From UBA10364 sp049611965 (GTDB taxonomy: Bacteria; Bacteroidota; Bacteroidia; Flavobacteriales; Schleiferiaceae), in assembly GCA_049611965.1 (NCBI GenBank), contig JBMZBC010000017.1, forward strand, positions 1 through 43,227: 43,227 nucleotides of DNA. Direction: 5' to 3'. Below are positions 16,872 to 25,701 of the stretch, one piece after another. The position numbers and the translations under genes are program-made. Each line of letters begins with the position of its first letter. Positions within the stretch are counted from its first letter, which is position 1. The notes under the pieces were generated by a model, which made no database searches, was not told the origin of the DNA, and saw nothing but the letters and a program-made list of their open reading frames with translations.

Positions 16872-19800
16872 ATGAAGAGATTTTTACTCGTATTAATCAC
16901 CGCTTTTTCTGTAACCGCCAACGCCCAATTAAAGTTGAACTTAAAATCGGGCACCTACAACTTAAATGAAGGCAGCTACCTTCAAATTCAAAGCAGTAGC
17001 CCAACGTACGGGGTTGCTTTGTGGGATCACGCAGTGCTTGCCGAAGATAAAAAAGCATTGGTGGATTTAGGGGTAGAACTCTTCCATTATTTACCTGAGA
17101 ACGCATTTGAGGTACGTCTGCCTGAGGGCGTGCGTGCTTCAGATCTTAAAGCTGCAGGAGTTGGTGCATTTACCGCATGGACACCGCGTATGAAATTAGA
17201 CGGTCCTTTGAGCATAGGAGATATCCCTTCTTGGGCTGTCCTAAACGATGGAAATATCGCGGTCCAATTCTTAACTGCTCCAGAATTCTCTACGGGACTT
17301 CGTTACACCAAAGGCATGTTGCCATTGCAAGACGGCTGGTACACGGCGTCGTTGAAAATTAAGGACTTGGAAAAATTGGCCAAAGAACCTCATGTACTGT
17401 TCATCCAAGCGATTGAGGAGCCAGGAATGATTGAAAATGAGAACAGCCGTGCTTCCTCACGAGTGGCCTTCATGCAACAAGACGGTGAATTCACCGGTGA
17501 AAATGTTGTAGTAGGTGTTGGTGATGATGGCGATATAGGCCCGCACGACGACTACCGCGGACGTCTTACCTCATTGGCAGGAAACTCTATCGGTGACCAC
17601 GGCGACCACGTTGCGGGAACTGTCTTTGCCGCAGGTAATATAGACCCAGACGGTGCCGGTAACGCGACAGGTGCCACCATGGTCTATTACAACTACCCGC
17701 AAAACCTCAGCAATATTGACAACCACTATTCACTGTACGGCATTCGCGTCACCAACAGTTCATACTCGAACGGTTGTAATGCAGGCTACACCGCCTACGC
17801 CCAACAAATGGACAAGGACGTTCGTGATAACCCGGCGTTGATGCACGTCTTCAGTGCTGGAAATAGCAATGGCTCAAATTGTGGTTACGGTGCAGGTTCC
17901 CAATGGGGGAATGTAACTGGAGGCCACAAACAAGGAAAGAATGTGGTAGCCACTGCCAACATCACCTACCTCGATGCTATTGCGCCATCTTCTTCAAGAG
18001 GCCCTGCTGCTGACGGACGTATTAAACCAGATCTCGCGGCGGTTGGAACCAACGTCTACTCTACTATTGACGGACACACCTACGGTTTTAAGACAGGTAC
18101 TTCTATGGCCGCACCAGGTGTAGCAGGATTCTTTACAGTACTCCACAATGCCCACGACGAATTGCAAGGCGATACTGCCACAGGCGGTTTATTGAAAGCC
18201 ATTGCTATGAATACGGCCGATGATTTGGGCAACAACGGTCCAGATTTCATCTTCGGATACGGACGAGTGAATGCACGTCGTGCCATCAAAACAATCCGTG
18301 ACACGGCCTGGTTTACGAACTCTATCACAACGGGTGATACATTGACCTACGATATCAACGTACCTAACGGGGCACGTGAATTGCGTGCCATGCTCTACTG
18401 GACGGACAAGGAAGGTTCGACCTTTGCTTCTAAAGCTTTGGTGAACAATCTAGACTTTACAGTAACTGATCTTACAGGTTCAACAACCTACCAGCCTTGG
18501 GTACTGAACCCGACACCCAATAACGTTACACTAAACAACTTAGCGGTACGTGCCACGGACACCTTAAACAATGCAGAGCAGGTCACTCTCGATGCACCGA
18601 GCAGTGGTGATTACCGCCTCACCGTTTACGGAACCAACGTTCCACAGGGGCCACAAACCTTCTACGTAGTGTACGATATCACCGTAGAACGCATGCAAAT
18701 TGCCTATCCGTTTACCGGTCAATCGTTGACCCCAGGAGCTATGGTCGTTCGCTGGGACGGTGAAACTAACGGACTAAGCTGGCAATTCTCTTCTAACGGA
18801 GGAAGTTCTTGGAACAACCTGACGTTGAACCCTATTACGGGTCAAGGTATGGCCAACTGGACTGTACCAAATAGCCCGACAGACGACGCATACTTGCGTG
18901 TGATTAAAAACGGAGACACCTCCGTGGTAGGCCCGATGACCATCATGCCTCAGCCTTCAGGTCTTACCGTTGATTGGGTATGTCCTGACAGCTTAAAGGT
19001 GACCATTAACCCGGTGACTTCGGCGACCGATTACACGGCCTACATTCTTGGGACGAAGTACATGGATTCCGTTTTCACTGCCTCGAGCAACAGTATGGTT
19101 ATTCCATACGTAGTGAGTACGGATACGTGGATTAGTGCTTCAGCCAATTACAACGGAGCCCCTGGAAAGCGTTCCTACGCAGTTGACCTTCCAAGTGGTA
19201 CTCAGAACTGTCCACTGCCGCGCGATCTAGAGCTGAAGGCCGTAATGAATCCGCAATTTGTGAGCAGCTGTCAGAGCAGCACCATTGACGTAGCGGTTCA
19301 AGTTAGAAATCCTTCTACCAATACTTTGGATACTCTGCCTGTAGCTTACGAATACCTAGGCAGCGTCGTTCGCGACACCATTTTTGATTCTATGGCGCCG
19401 TATGCAGATACAGTTTTTGTATTCCCTAACCCAATTACTTGGTCCGGGACGAGTAACGGCTCTATCCGTGCTTGGACAGAGCTTAGTGGTGATATGAACA
19501 GCCAAAACGACACGGTGGAACAAACTATTACCTATTTGAATTCTTCACTGTACAGCTTGCCGTTCCTCCAGAACTTTAATGCCTTCAACAACTGTGGTAC
19601 CAATACGAACTGTGGGGCTACGGTATGTAACCTTGGCGGAGATTGGACCAACCTCAGTAACGGTACGGAAGATGATATTGACTGGAGAACCAACGGCGGA
19701 GGAACTGCTTCAAACGGCACAGGACCTTCATCAGGCTTCGGCAACAGCGGGAAATACCTCTACCTAGAGAGTTCCGGCAACTGTAATTTCCAAGATGCTG

Positions 19801-21632
19801 TTTTGTACAGTCCTTGTATTGATCTCAGTAGTGCTATTGCGCCAGAACTAGATTTTGCCTACCACATGTACGGCGCTAGCATGGGTGATCTTCTCGTTGA
19901 AATTTTCAACGGAACTTCATGGACCACCCTACTCAGTGTGAGTGGCGACCAAGGCAACAGCTGGAAGACGGTGAATACCGACCTCAGTGCATTTGCAGGA
20001 GATACTGTTTTATTGCGCTTTACCGGAACCACCGGAGACGATTACCAAAGTGATGTCGCCATTGATAACATTGCAATTGAAGATAAGATTGGAACGCCAG
20101 TTGCGGACTTTATTGCCTCAACTTCAACACCTTGTTTGAACGCCCCTATGACCCTGCTGGATCAAAGCTCGAAGTCACCTACAAGCTGGAATTGGACCAT
20201 TACTCCAAACACATTCAGTTTTGTCAACAGTACTTCTGCGAGCTCACAAAACCCGCAAGTTAGTTTTAGTGCGTTGGGCAGTTATACGGTGACGCTCGTA
20301 GCAACGAATACCTACGGCAGTGATACCATCACAAAAACCAACGAGATCGTGGTAAGTGCATTGCCGAGCTTGCCGATTGTACAAACATTTACGACGAACA
20401 GCCTAGGTGATTTCACCTTGCGTAATGCGGACAATGGAACAACCTGGACTCGTGGTGATGTAGATGGACCTTCGGGAGCCAAAACGGGTGTGATGTACAT
20501 GGGCTATTTCAACTACAACACCGTAGGTACAACCGACGGTCTATTGAGTCCAAAGTTTGACATCAGCGGGTATACCAACCCTACCTTGATGTTTGACGTG
20601 AGTTACGCACCGTATTCAACCACGTATTTCGACCAGCTTGCAGTCGTTGTAAGCGACGATTGTGGGAGCACCTTTGACACCTTGTATTTCAAAGGGGGCA
20701 CAGATCTTAGCACAGCAGGAACAAGCACCTCAACGTTTGTACCGAATGATCCTTCAGATTGGAGAACAGATACAGTGAGTTTATCAAACCTTACTTCTAA
20801 TAATGTCCAATTCGAGTTTGTAGGTATTTGTGGTTATGGTAACAATTTGTACCTCGACAATATCCGTGTAATTGACCTCGCCGGTACACCTTCTGCAGCC
20901 ACATTGAATGTACCTACACTCATTTGTGAGGACGAGCCGTTCAACTTTGGCTTGAGCAGCACAGATACTACGTTAGCGGGGAACTTTAGTTTGAATCGTC
21001 AAGGTTCATCTATTGTAAATACGTTCATGGGTATGGGCGCTCATACCGCTACCCTCACCTCAGCGACTGACTATTACCTCGAATATGTCTACTACAATGA
21101 AAACACGTTTGTTGCAGATTCAGCATTGCTCATTCCAGGGCCGAAGCTACGTCCACAGTTTACTTTAGGACTTGCAGGAGGTTTGACCTACAATTTCCAA
21201 GACAACTCTACGCCTACGCCAACTGCATGGTTCTGGGACTTCGGGGATGGAAATTCAAGCAACCAACAGAACCCACAGCACACCTATGCTGCAAATGGTT
21301 CATACACCGTAAAACTGATTGTAACCACAGATTGTGGTGTGGACAGCACCATTACGACCTTTAACAATATTGGGCTTGATGAGGCTAGTGCCGCAGCGAT
21401 GGTGTTCTATCCAAACCCAACTAATGATATTTTGAGCATCGCAACTGGTGGTGATTTGGGTGAAGCATCTATTGAGATCTATTCAATGATTGGTACCCTG
21501 TTGCAACGCTCGACCTATGCAGCGCTTAGCGAAACCGTACGATTGGATCTCAGCAGCTTACCTGCAGGAATGTACACCGTGAAAGTACATACGAGTGCAG
21601 GCACCGTAAGTCAAAATGTGAGTAAGCTTTAA
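16872..21632 (+). CDS. T9SS-exported S8 (subtilisin-like) protease, multidomain
   Basis: Secreted serine protease of 1586 residues. A signal peptide (MKRFLLVLITAFSVTANAQ) is followed by a pro-region to about residue 205. The S8 catalytic domain spans about 205-475: Asp218 in VGVGDDGD, His243 in GDHGDHVAG and Ser411 in TGTSMAAPGVAG. After it come a beta-sandwich (about 480-620), CARDB-like strands (about 775-890), a MAM/lectin-like module containing YHMYGA (His998), a PKD-like domain near 1077-1165, another lectin-like module, and a clear PKD domain at about 1426-1505 (WFWDFGDGNSS). A T9SS sorting domain begins around YPNPTND and ends in a beta strand. It probably degrades extracellular proteins. 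Its last bases overlap the convergent symporter stop. Confidence 0.93.
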   Translation: MKRFLLVLITAFSVTANAQLKLNLKSGTYNLNEGSYLQIQSSSPTYGVALWDHAVLAEDKKALVDLGVELFHYLPENAFEVRLPEGVRASDLKAAGVGAFTAWTPRMKLDGPLSIGDIPSWAVLNDGNIAVQFLTAPEFSTGLRYTKGMLPLQDGWYTASLKIKDLEKLAKEPHVLFIQAIEEPGMIENENSRASSRVAFMQQDGEFTGENVVVGVGDDGDIGPHDDYRGRLTSLAGNSIGDHGDHVAGTVFAAGNIDPDGAGNATGATMVYYNYPQNLSNIDNHYSLYGIRVTNSSYSNGCNAGYTAYAQQMDKDVRDNPALMHVFSAGNSNGSNCGYGAGSQWGNVTGGHKQGKNVVATANITYLDAIAPSSSRGPAADGRIKPDLAAVGTNVYSTIDGHTYGFKTGTSMAAPGVAGFFTVLHNAHDELQGDTATGGLLKAIAMNTADDLGNNGPDFIFGYGRVNARRAIKTIRDTAWFTNSITTGDTLTYDINVPNGARELRAMLYWTDKEGSTFASKALVNNLDFTVTDLTGSTTYQPWVLNPTPNNVTLNNLAVRATDTLNNAEQVTLDAPSSGDYRLTVYGTNVPQGPQTFYVVYDITVERMQIAYPFTGQSLTPGAMVVRWDGETNGLSWQFSSNGGSSWNNLTLNPITGQGMANWTVPNSPTDDAYLRVIKNGDTSVVGPMTIMPQPSGLTVDWVCPDSLKVTINPVTSATDYTAYILGTKYMDSVFTASSNSMVIPYVVSTDTWISASANYNGAPGKRSYAVDLPSGTQNCPLPRDLELKAVMNPQFVSSCQSSTIDVAVQVRNPSTNTLDTLPVAYEYLGSVVRDTIFDSMAPYADTVFVFPNPITWSGTSNGSIRAWTELSGDMNSQNDTVEQTITYLNSSLYSLPFLQNFNAFNNCGTNTNCGATVCNLGGDWTNLSNGTEDDIDWRTNGGGTASNGTGPSSGFGNSGKYLYLESSGNCNFQDAVLYSPCIDLSSAIAPELDFAYHMYGASMGDLLVEIFNGTSWTTLLSVSGDQGNSWKTVNTDLSAFAGDTVLLRFTGTTGDDYQSDVAIDNIAIEDKIGTPVADFIASTSTPCLNAPMTLLDQSSKSPTSWNWTITPNTFSFVNSTSASSQNPQVSFSALGSYTVTLVATNTYGSDTITKTNEIVVSALPSLPIVQTFTTNSLGDFTLRNADNGTTWTRGDVDGPSGAKTGVMYMGYFNYNTVGTTDGLLSPKFDISGYTNPTLMFDVSYAPYSTTYFDQLAVVVSDDCGSTFDTLYFKGGTDLSTAGTSTSTFVPNDPSDWRTDTVSLSNLTSNNVQFEFVGICGYGNNLYLDNIRVIDLAGTPSAATLNVPTLICEDEPFNFGLSSTDTTLAGNFSLNRQGSSIVNTFMGMGAHTATLTSATDYYLEYVYYNENTFVADSALLIPGPKLRPQFTLGLAGGLTYNFQDNSTPTPTAWFWDFGDGNSSNQQNPQHTYAANGSYTVKLIVTTDCGVDSTITTFNNIGLDEASAAAMVFYPNPTNDILSIATGGDLGEASIEIYSMIGTLLQRSTYAALSETVRLDLSSLPAGMYTVKVHTSAGTVSQNVSKL

Positions 21633-23044
21633 GCGCGCTTGCTGATCGCCAGCAAGCCCACTAAGGTGAGCAGGCCATTATAAACTAGTAATTCAAAGCC
21701 TATGGCGTATCCCAACTGGGGTGCCCATAGGCTTATTTGATACGCGACGATTGGCGCCGCGATACAAATAGCAAGTACCGCCCATCCTTTGATCCTTCGA
21801 TTAAACAACAAGGCAAAACTGAAGAGCCCAACTAATGGCCCGTAGGTATATCCAGCAGCGGTAAAGAGTGTACTAATAATACTCTCCGATTTCAAGGAGT
21901 AAATCAAAAGCATTACCACCAAAAGCACAAGCATGAACCCTATGTAAACTCTTGTGCGCACTTGGGTAGACCCGTTGGACTTCATGCCTAAAAAGTCGAT
22001 ACAGAATGCCGTAGTCAATGAGGTTAGAGCGCTGTCGGCACTTGAGAAGGCTGCAGCGAGAAGACCAAGGAAGAATACAACCGGAAGTACTGTAGGTAGT
22101 GATGGATGCATTGCGATGGCCGAGAAGAGTTTATCTCCTGTAGCCGTGATGCCTGTATTCGCTGCAAATTCAGTCAAAAAGATACCCAACGAAAGGAACA
22201 ACAAATTCACTACGAGCAACGTACCGCCAAGCAGCACCATGTTCTTTTGTGCATCCTTCAGGCGTTTCACGGTAAGATTTTTCTGCATCATATCTTGGTC
22301 GAGCCCTGTCATAGCGATGGCGATAGATGCACCACCGAGCAATTGACGCCACCAGGATTTAGCACCGGTAAACTCCACAAAACGCCAGTCTGGATGTCCA
22401 GAAAGAAACTCCACATAACTACTATCGGCAGGAACGACGGCCTTGCCGACAAAGTAAAACGCCATAACCGCTGCCAGAAGCATCAGAGCAGTTTGAAGTG
22501 TATCTGTGAAAACGATAGTAGCAATGCCGCCAGAGGCACTGTAGATGGCAATCAGAAGCAATATAGATACCGCGGTGACCACGAAAGGAATACCCAATGC
22601 ATCGCAGATGAGCACTTGAACGACCATGGAAACGATGTACAATCGGGCCGCTGCACCGACAATTCTTGAAAGCAAGAAAAACAGTGACCCCGTTCTGTAG
22701 CTTTCCAAGCCCAGTCGAATACCTAGGAACTCGTAAATGCTAATCACATTGTTTTTGTAGTATACGGGCAGCAATACACCAGCAATGAACAGATAGCCCA
22801 AGAAATACCCCACTACCATTAGCATGTAGGTCATGCCCGAAGCAGCCGTCCAGCCAGGGACACTAATGAATGTCACTCCGGAGAGTGATGCACCGATCAT
22901 CCCAAAACTCACCAAAAGCCAATTGGCATTTTTATTCGCATTAAAGAAGGTTGCGTTGGAGGCGCCGCGTGAGGTGATATAGCCTACAAAAGCCAAAAGA
23001 CTCACATAAAGGAGCAATAGGAGTAAAAAGAGTGCGTTGTTCAT
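21629..23044 (-). CDS. Sodium:solute symporter (SSS family), second copy
   Basis: Na+-coupled inner-membrane transporter of 471 residues with about 13 helices. Recognisable SSS features are GMIGASLSGVTFISVPGW in the first helices, SRIVGAAARLYIVS, the YSASGGIATIVFTD turn, MTGLDQDMMQKNLTVK and FSSADSALTSL, whose serines match Na2-site helix 8. It is only distantly similar to the other symporter in the window and lacks the long hydrophilic insert. It faces recR divergently, with a 37-base gap. At its 3' end its TAA overlaps the TAA of the protease gene (21629-21632). Substrate unknown. Confidence 0.92.
   Translation of the reverse strand: MNNALFLLLLLLYVSLLAFVGYITSRGASNATFFNANKNANWLLVSFGMIGASLSGVTFISVPGWTAASGMTYMLMVVGYFLGYLFIAGVLLPVYYKNNVISIYEFLGIRLGLESYRTGSLFFLLSRIVGAAARLYIVSMVVQVLICDALGIPFVVTAVSILLLIAIYSASGGIATIVFTDTLQTALMLLAAVMAFYFVGKAVVPADSSYVEFLSGHPDWRFVEFTGAKSWWRQLLGGASIAIAMTGLDQDMMQKNLTVKRLKDAQKNMVLLGGTLLVVNLLFLSLGIFLTEFAANTGITATGDKLFSAIAMHPSLPTVLPVVFFLGLLAAAFSSADSALTSLTTAFCIDFLGMKSNGSTQVRTRVYIGFMLVLLVVMLLIYSLKSESIISTLFTAAGYTYGPLVGLFSFALLFNRRIKGWAVLAICIAAPIVAYQISLWAPQLGYAIGFELLVYNGLLTLVGLLAISKRA
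21637..21657. repeat. Hairpin at the protease/symporter convergent junction
   Basis: GCTTGCTG (21637-21644) and CAGCAAGC (21650-21657) form an 8-bp stem with a five-base loop, inside the end of the symporter gene and five bases past the protease stop. There is no T-run. It may act as a 3' stabilising or weak termination hairpin. Confidence 0.4.
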
Positions 23045-23066
23045 TCCACAAATATGCGCAATCCCT

Positions 23067-23074
23067 TACTTTTG
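23067..23074 (+). promoter_or_regulatory. Candidate -7 box for recR
   Basis: TACTTTTG exactly fits TAnnTTTG, eight bases before the recR ATG (23082). Transcription from it would start within a few bases of the start codon, giving a nearly leaderless mRNA. No convincing -33 box lies at 19-21 bases upstream. Confidence 0.45.
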
Positions 23075-23081
23075 AGACGGA

Positions 23082-23699
23082 ATGAATTTTTCAAGTCGTA
23101 AAATAGAATTGGCCGTAGAGGAAATCTCTCGCTTGCCTGGTATTGGTAAAAAGACTGCCTTAAGATTGGCACTGCACCTCTTGCGCAGGCCTGCAGCCCA
23201 GACAGAAAGCCTCAGCGCTGCCTTATTGGATTTGAGAAATAACACCACCTTTTGCAGCGAATGTCATACCATTTCTGATACTGAAATATGCAGCATCTGC
23301 AGCAGCCCCAAGCGAGACAAGAGCATTGTCTGTATCGTTGAAGATGTGCGCGATGTAATGGCCATAGAAAATACGGGCGGATACAGCGGCGTTTATCATG
23401 TCTTAGGTGGGCTCATCTCCCCAATGGACGGTATCGGTCCGAGCGACCTTACCATCGATGCCCTTATAGACAAGATGAAAACCGGAGAGGTGAAAGAAGT
23501 TGTATTCGCACTAAACACCACTATGGAGGGGGACACTACCAACTTCTACCTCTACCGTAAAATCAAAGATTTCGGAGCGAGCTTAACGACCATTGCGCGG
23601 GGAATCGCGGTAGGCGATGAGCTTGAATTTGCAGATGAAGTAACCCTTGGCCGCAGCATCCAGCATCGCATACCTTACGAACAAAGCCTGCCGCAGTAA
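23082..23699 (+). CDS. recR: Recombination mediator RecR
   Basis: Works with RecO (and RecF) to load RecA on SSB-covered single-stranded gaps. The 205-residue protein has the helix-hairpin-helix start (IELAVEEISRLPGIGKKTALRLA). It has the four-cysteine zinc finger Cys58, Cys61, Cys70, Cys73 (FCSECHTISDTEICSIC) and the Toprim domain with IVEDVRDVMAIE and VFALNTTMEGDTT. Length and order are standard. The TAA stop shares its last base with the ATG of the following glycosyltransferase gene, so the two are co-expressed. Confidence 0.97.
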   Translation: MNFSSRKIELAVEEISRLPGIGKKTALRLALHLLRRPAAQTESLSAALLDLRNNTTFCSECHTISDTEICSICSSPKRDKSIVCIVEDVRDVMAIENTGGYSGVYHVLGGLISPMDGIGPSDLTIDALIDKMKTGEVKEVVFALNTTMEGDTTNFYLYRKIKDFGASLTTIARGIAVGDELEFADEVTLGRSIQHRIPYEQSLPQ

Positions 23700-25651
23700 T
23701 GCTAGACCTCAGCATAGTCATTGTCAATTACAACGTGAAGGAATTTCTTTCACAGTGCCTCGATAGCATCTATCAGAGTAAGACGGACTTTGGTTTTGAG
23801 GTCATTGTTGTGGACAACCAGAGCAGCGATTCGGGCGAAGCTGAAATCCTCCGTCAATTTCCCAAAGTCCGTTGGATCAATAATGACGAAAACTTAGGGT
23901 TCGGCAAGGCGAACAATGTAGGCTTCCAAGCAGCCCAAGGCACTTACACACTCATCCTTAACCCAGACACCGTCTTGCGTTCAGATACGCTGCAAAAAAG
24001 TTTGGACTACTTAAAGACTCACCCTGAAGTGGGCGGATTAGGCATTCAAGGTATTGACGGCAGTGGAAGGTTCTTACCCGAATCCAAGCGCGCCCTTCCT
24101 ACCCCACTAGTTGCGTTGTGGAAGATTAGCGGGTTGAGTGCACTTTTTCCTACCTCCAAGACCTTCGCTAAATACCACCTCGGGCACTTGAGTAAAGACG
24201 AAAACCACGAGGTTGATATTCTCGTGGGCTGCTTTATGATGGTTCCCACAAAACTGTTGTTGGAGGTAGGCGGCTTCGACCCGCGTTACTTTATGTACGG
24301 AGAAGACATCGACCTGAGTTACGAATTACAGAAAACGGGCAGAAAGAACATATACTTCGCTGAGAGTAAAATCATTCATTACAAAGGCGAGAGTACAAAG
24401 CGCGGCAGTTTGAATTACGTCCGCATGTTCTATCAAGCGATGATTCTCTTTGCTCAGAAACAATTCAGCGGCGGTGCCGCCTGGGCCTATAAAAGCCTGA
24501 TTTATCTAGGCATTTACTTACGTGCAGCGCTTGCTGTCGTGGCACGAATAGCGCGCAGTGCCTTTGCACCAGTGCTTGATGCTGCGGTCCTCTACTTTCT
24601 ATTGGATACGGTAAAAACCTATTGGGAGCTTAACCACCGTTTCATCAATGGCGGTTCTTACCCGGACATATATACCTACAACGTCCAAGGCGCTTATGTG
24701 CTCCTATGGGTGTTTGGTTTGTGGGTAAGTGGCACGTATTTCAGAGGCGCCCAGCCCAAAAACATCGTGCGGTCCATGCTGGTCACAACACTCATTATTG
24801 GATTTGGCTACGGCCTGCTACCTGAGGAGTTGCGCTTCTCCAGAGCCTTACTAGTCATAGGTGCCTTGGTCGGTACTGCGAGTTTGATCGTTTACCGCGC
24901 ACTGATCGCCGCTGTGACCGGACAAAGGCTCTTTTCTAACGAACAGAGGCATCCACGCGTTATGTTCTACGGAAGCAAAGACAACCTCAGCGCATTGGAG
25001 AAGATTTTAAACGAAAGTGGCGTACGTCCTTCCTTTTTGTGGTTCCAAGAACCGTTAGAAAACCAAAGTTTTGAGCAATTAGAGGCGCTGGTGAAACTGC
25101 ACCGCATCAATGAATTGGTCGTTGATTGTTCTTCGAGCAGTTATGACGAACTCATTGCTATAACCGAAGCCTTGGGCACGCAGACATCCGTGAAATCACT
25201 ACTTCCTGAGCGCGCATTTATCATTGGTTCTAACAGCAGCTTGAGTCAAGGAATGACCTATAAGAAAGCACTGCGGATTACTGATGCCAATTACCTGCGT
25301 CAACGTCGCGTTTACGAAATAGGATTGACCCTTTTACTAGTACTCACCTTGCCTATATCCTTCTTAATCGCACAAACCATGACCCGAGGCAAAGGGTGGC
25401 AGTTGTGGGTATCCTCTGCTGGAAAACTTCTCTCTGGGAAACGGACATTGATTGGGTATTCAAGAGCTTTAGGAGAAAAGTTTTCACTACCACAGATGCC
25501 GCAACCGATTTTTGACATTTGCAGAGAATTGCCTCAGGAATTAGACTTTTCTCAAAATGCGAGAGCACTCGCTGAGGATTATGCAAAGGAGGCTGCCGTG
25601 CGCAATGACCTATTGCGCTTATGGCAATTAACCAAATGCACGACGCCTTAA
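23699..25651 (+). CDS. GT2 glycosyltransferase fused to a degenerate polyprenyl-phosphate sugar-transferase-like region
   Basis: Membrane protein of 650 residues. Residues 1-250 are a GT-A family 2 glycosyltransferase: SIVIVNYNV, VVDNQSSD (37-44), LILNPDTVL with the DxD-like Asp90, and GGFDPRYFMYGEDIDLSYEL as the acceptor/catalytic helix, typical of rhamnosyltransferase-like enzymes. About 260-410 holds several transmembrane segments. About 415-515 looks like a CoA_binding_3-type Rossmann domain (RVMFYGSKDNLSAL). The end contains RQRRVYEIGLTLLLVL and SAGKLLSGKRTLIGYS, which echo the membrane helix and NVLKGDMSLVGP motif of WcaJ-type transferases while the usual catalytic Asp-Glu pair is not evident. 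Probable role: cell-surface polysaccharide or lipid-linked glycan synthesis. The fusion reading is mine from motif resemblance. Confidence 0.82.
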   Translation: MLDLSIVIVNYNVKEFLSQCLDSIYQSKTDFGFEVIVVDNQSSDSGEAEILRQFPKVRWINNDENLGFGKANNVGFQAAQGTYTLILNPDTVLRSDTLQKSLDYLKTHPEVGGLGIQGIDGSGRFLPESKRALPTPLVALWKISGLSALFPTSKTFAKYHLGHLSKDENHEVDILVGCFMMVPTKLLLEVGGFDPRYFMYGEDIDLSYELQKTGRKNIYFAESKIIHYKGESTKRGSLNYVRMFYQAMILFAQKQFSGGAAWAYKSLIYLGIYLRAALAVVARIARSAFAPVLDAAVLYFLLDTVKTYWELNHRFINGGSYPDIYTYNVQGAYVLLWVFGLWVSGTYFRGAQPKNIVRSMLVTTLIIGFGYGLLPEELRFSRALLVIGALVGTASLIVYRALIAAVTGQRLFSNEQRHPRVMFYGSKDNLSALEKILNESGVRPSFLWFQEPLENQSFEQLEALVKLHRINELVVDCSSSSYDELIAITEALGTQTSVKSLLPERAFIIGSNSSLSQGMTYKKALRITDANYLRQRRVYEIGLTLLLVLTLPISFLIAQTMTRGKGWQLWVSSAGKLLSGKRTLIGYSRALGEKFSLPQMPQPIFDICRELPQELDFSQNARALAEDYAKEAAVRNDLLRLWQLTKCTTP

Positions 25652-25701
25652 ATTACCACGGTTTTTTGCCGTAAATTCGAGGACGATAAACCTAAATATC
25701 A

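Noticed and set aside
22106..22669. Long frame opposite the second symporter (187 codons)
   Set aside because: Lies inside a clear SSS gene on the other strand; low-complexity hydrophilic composition and no motif.
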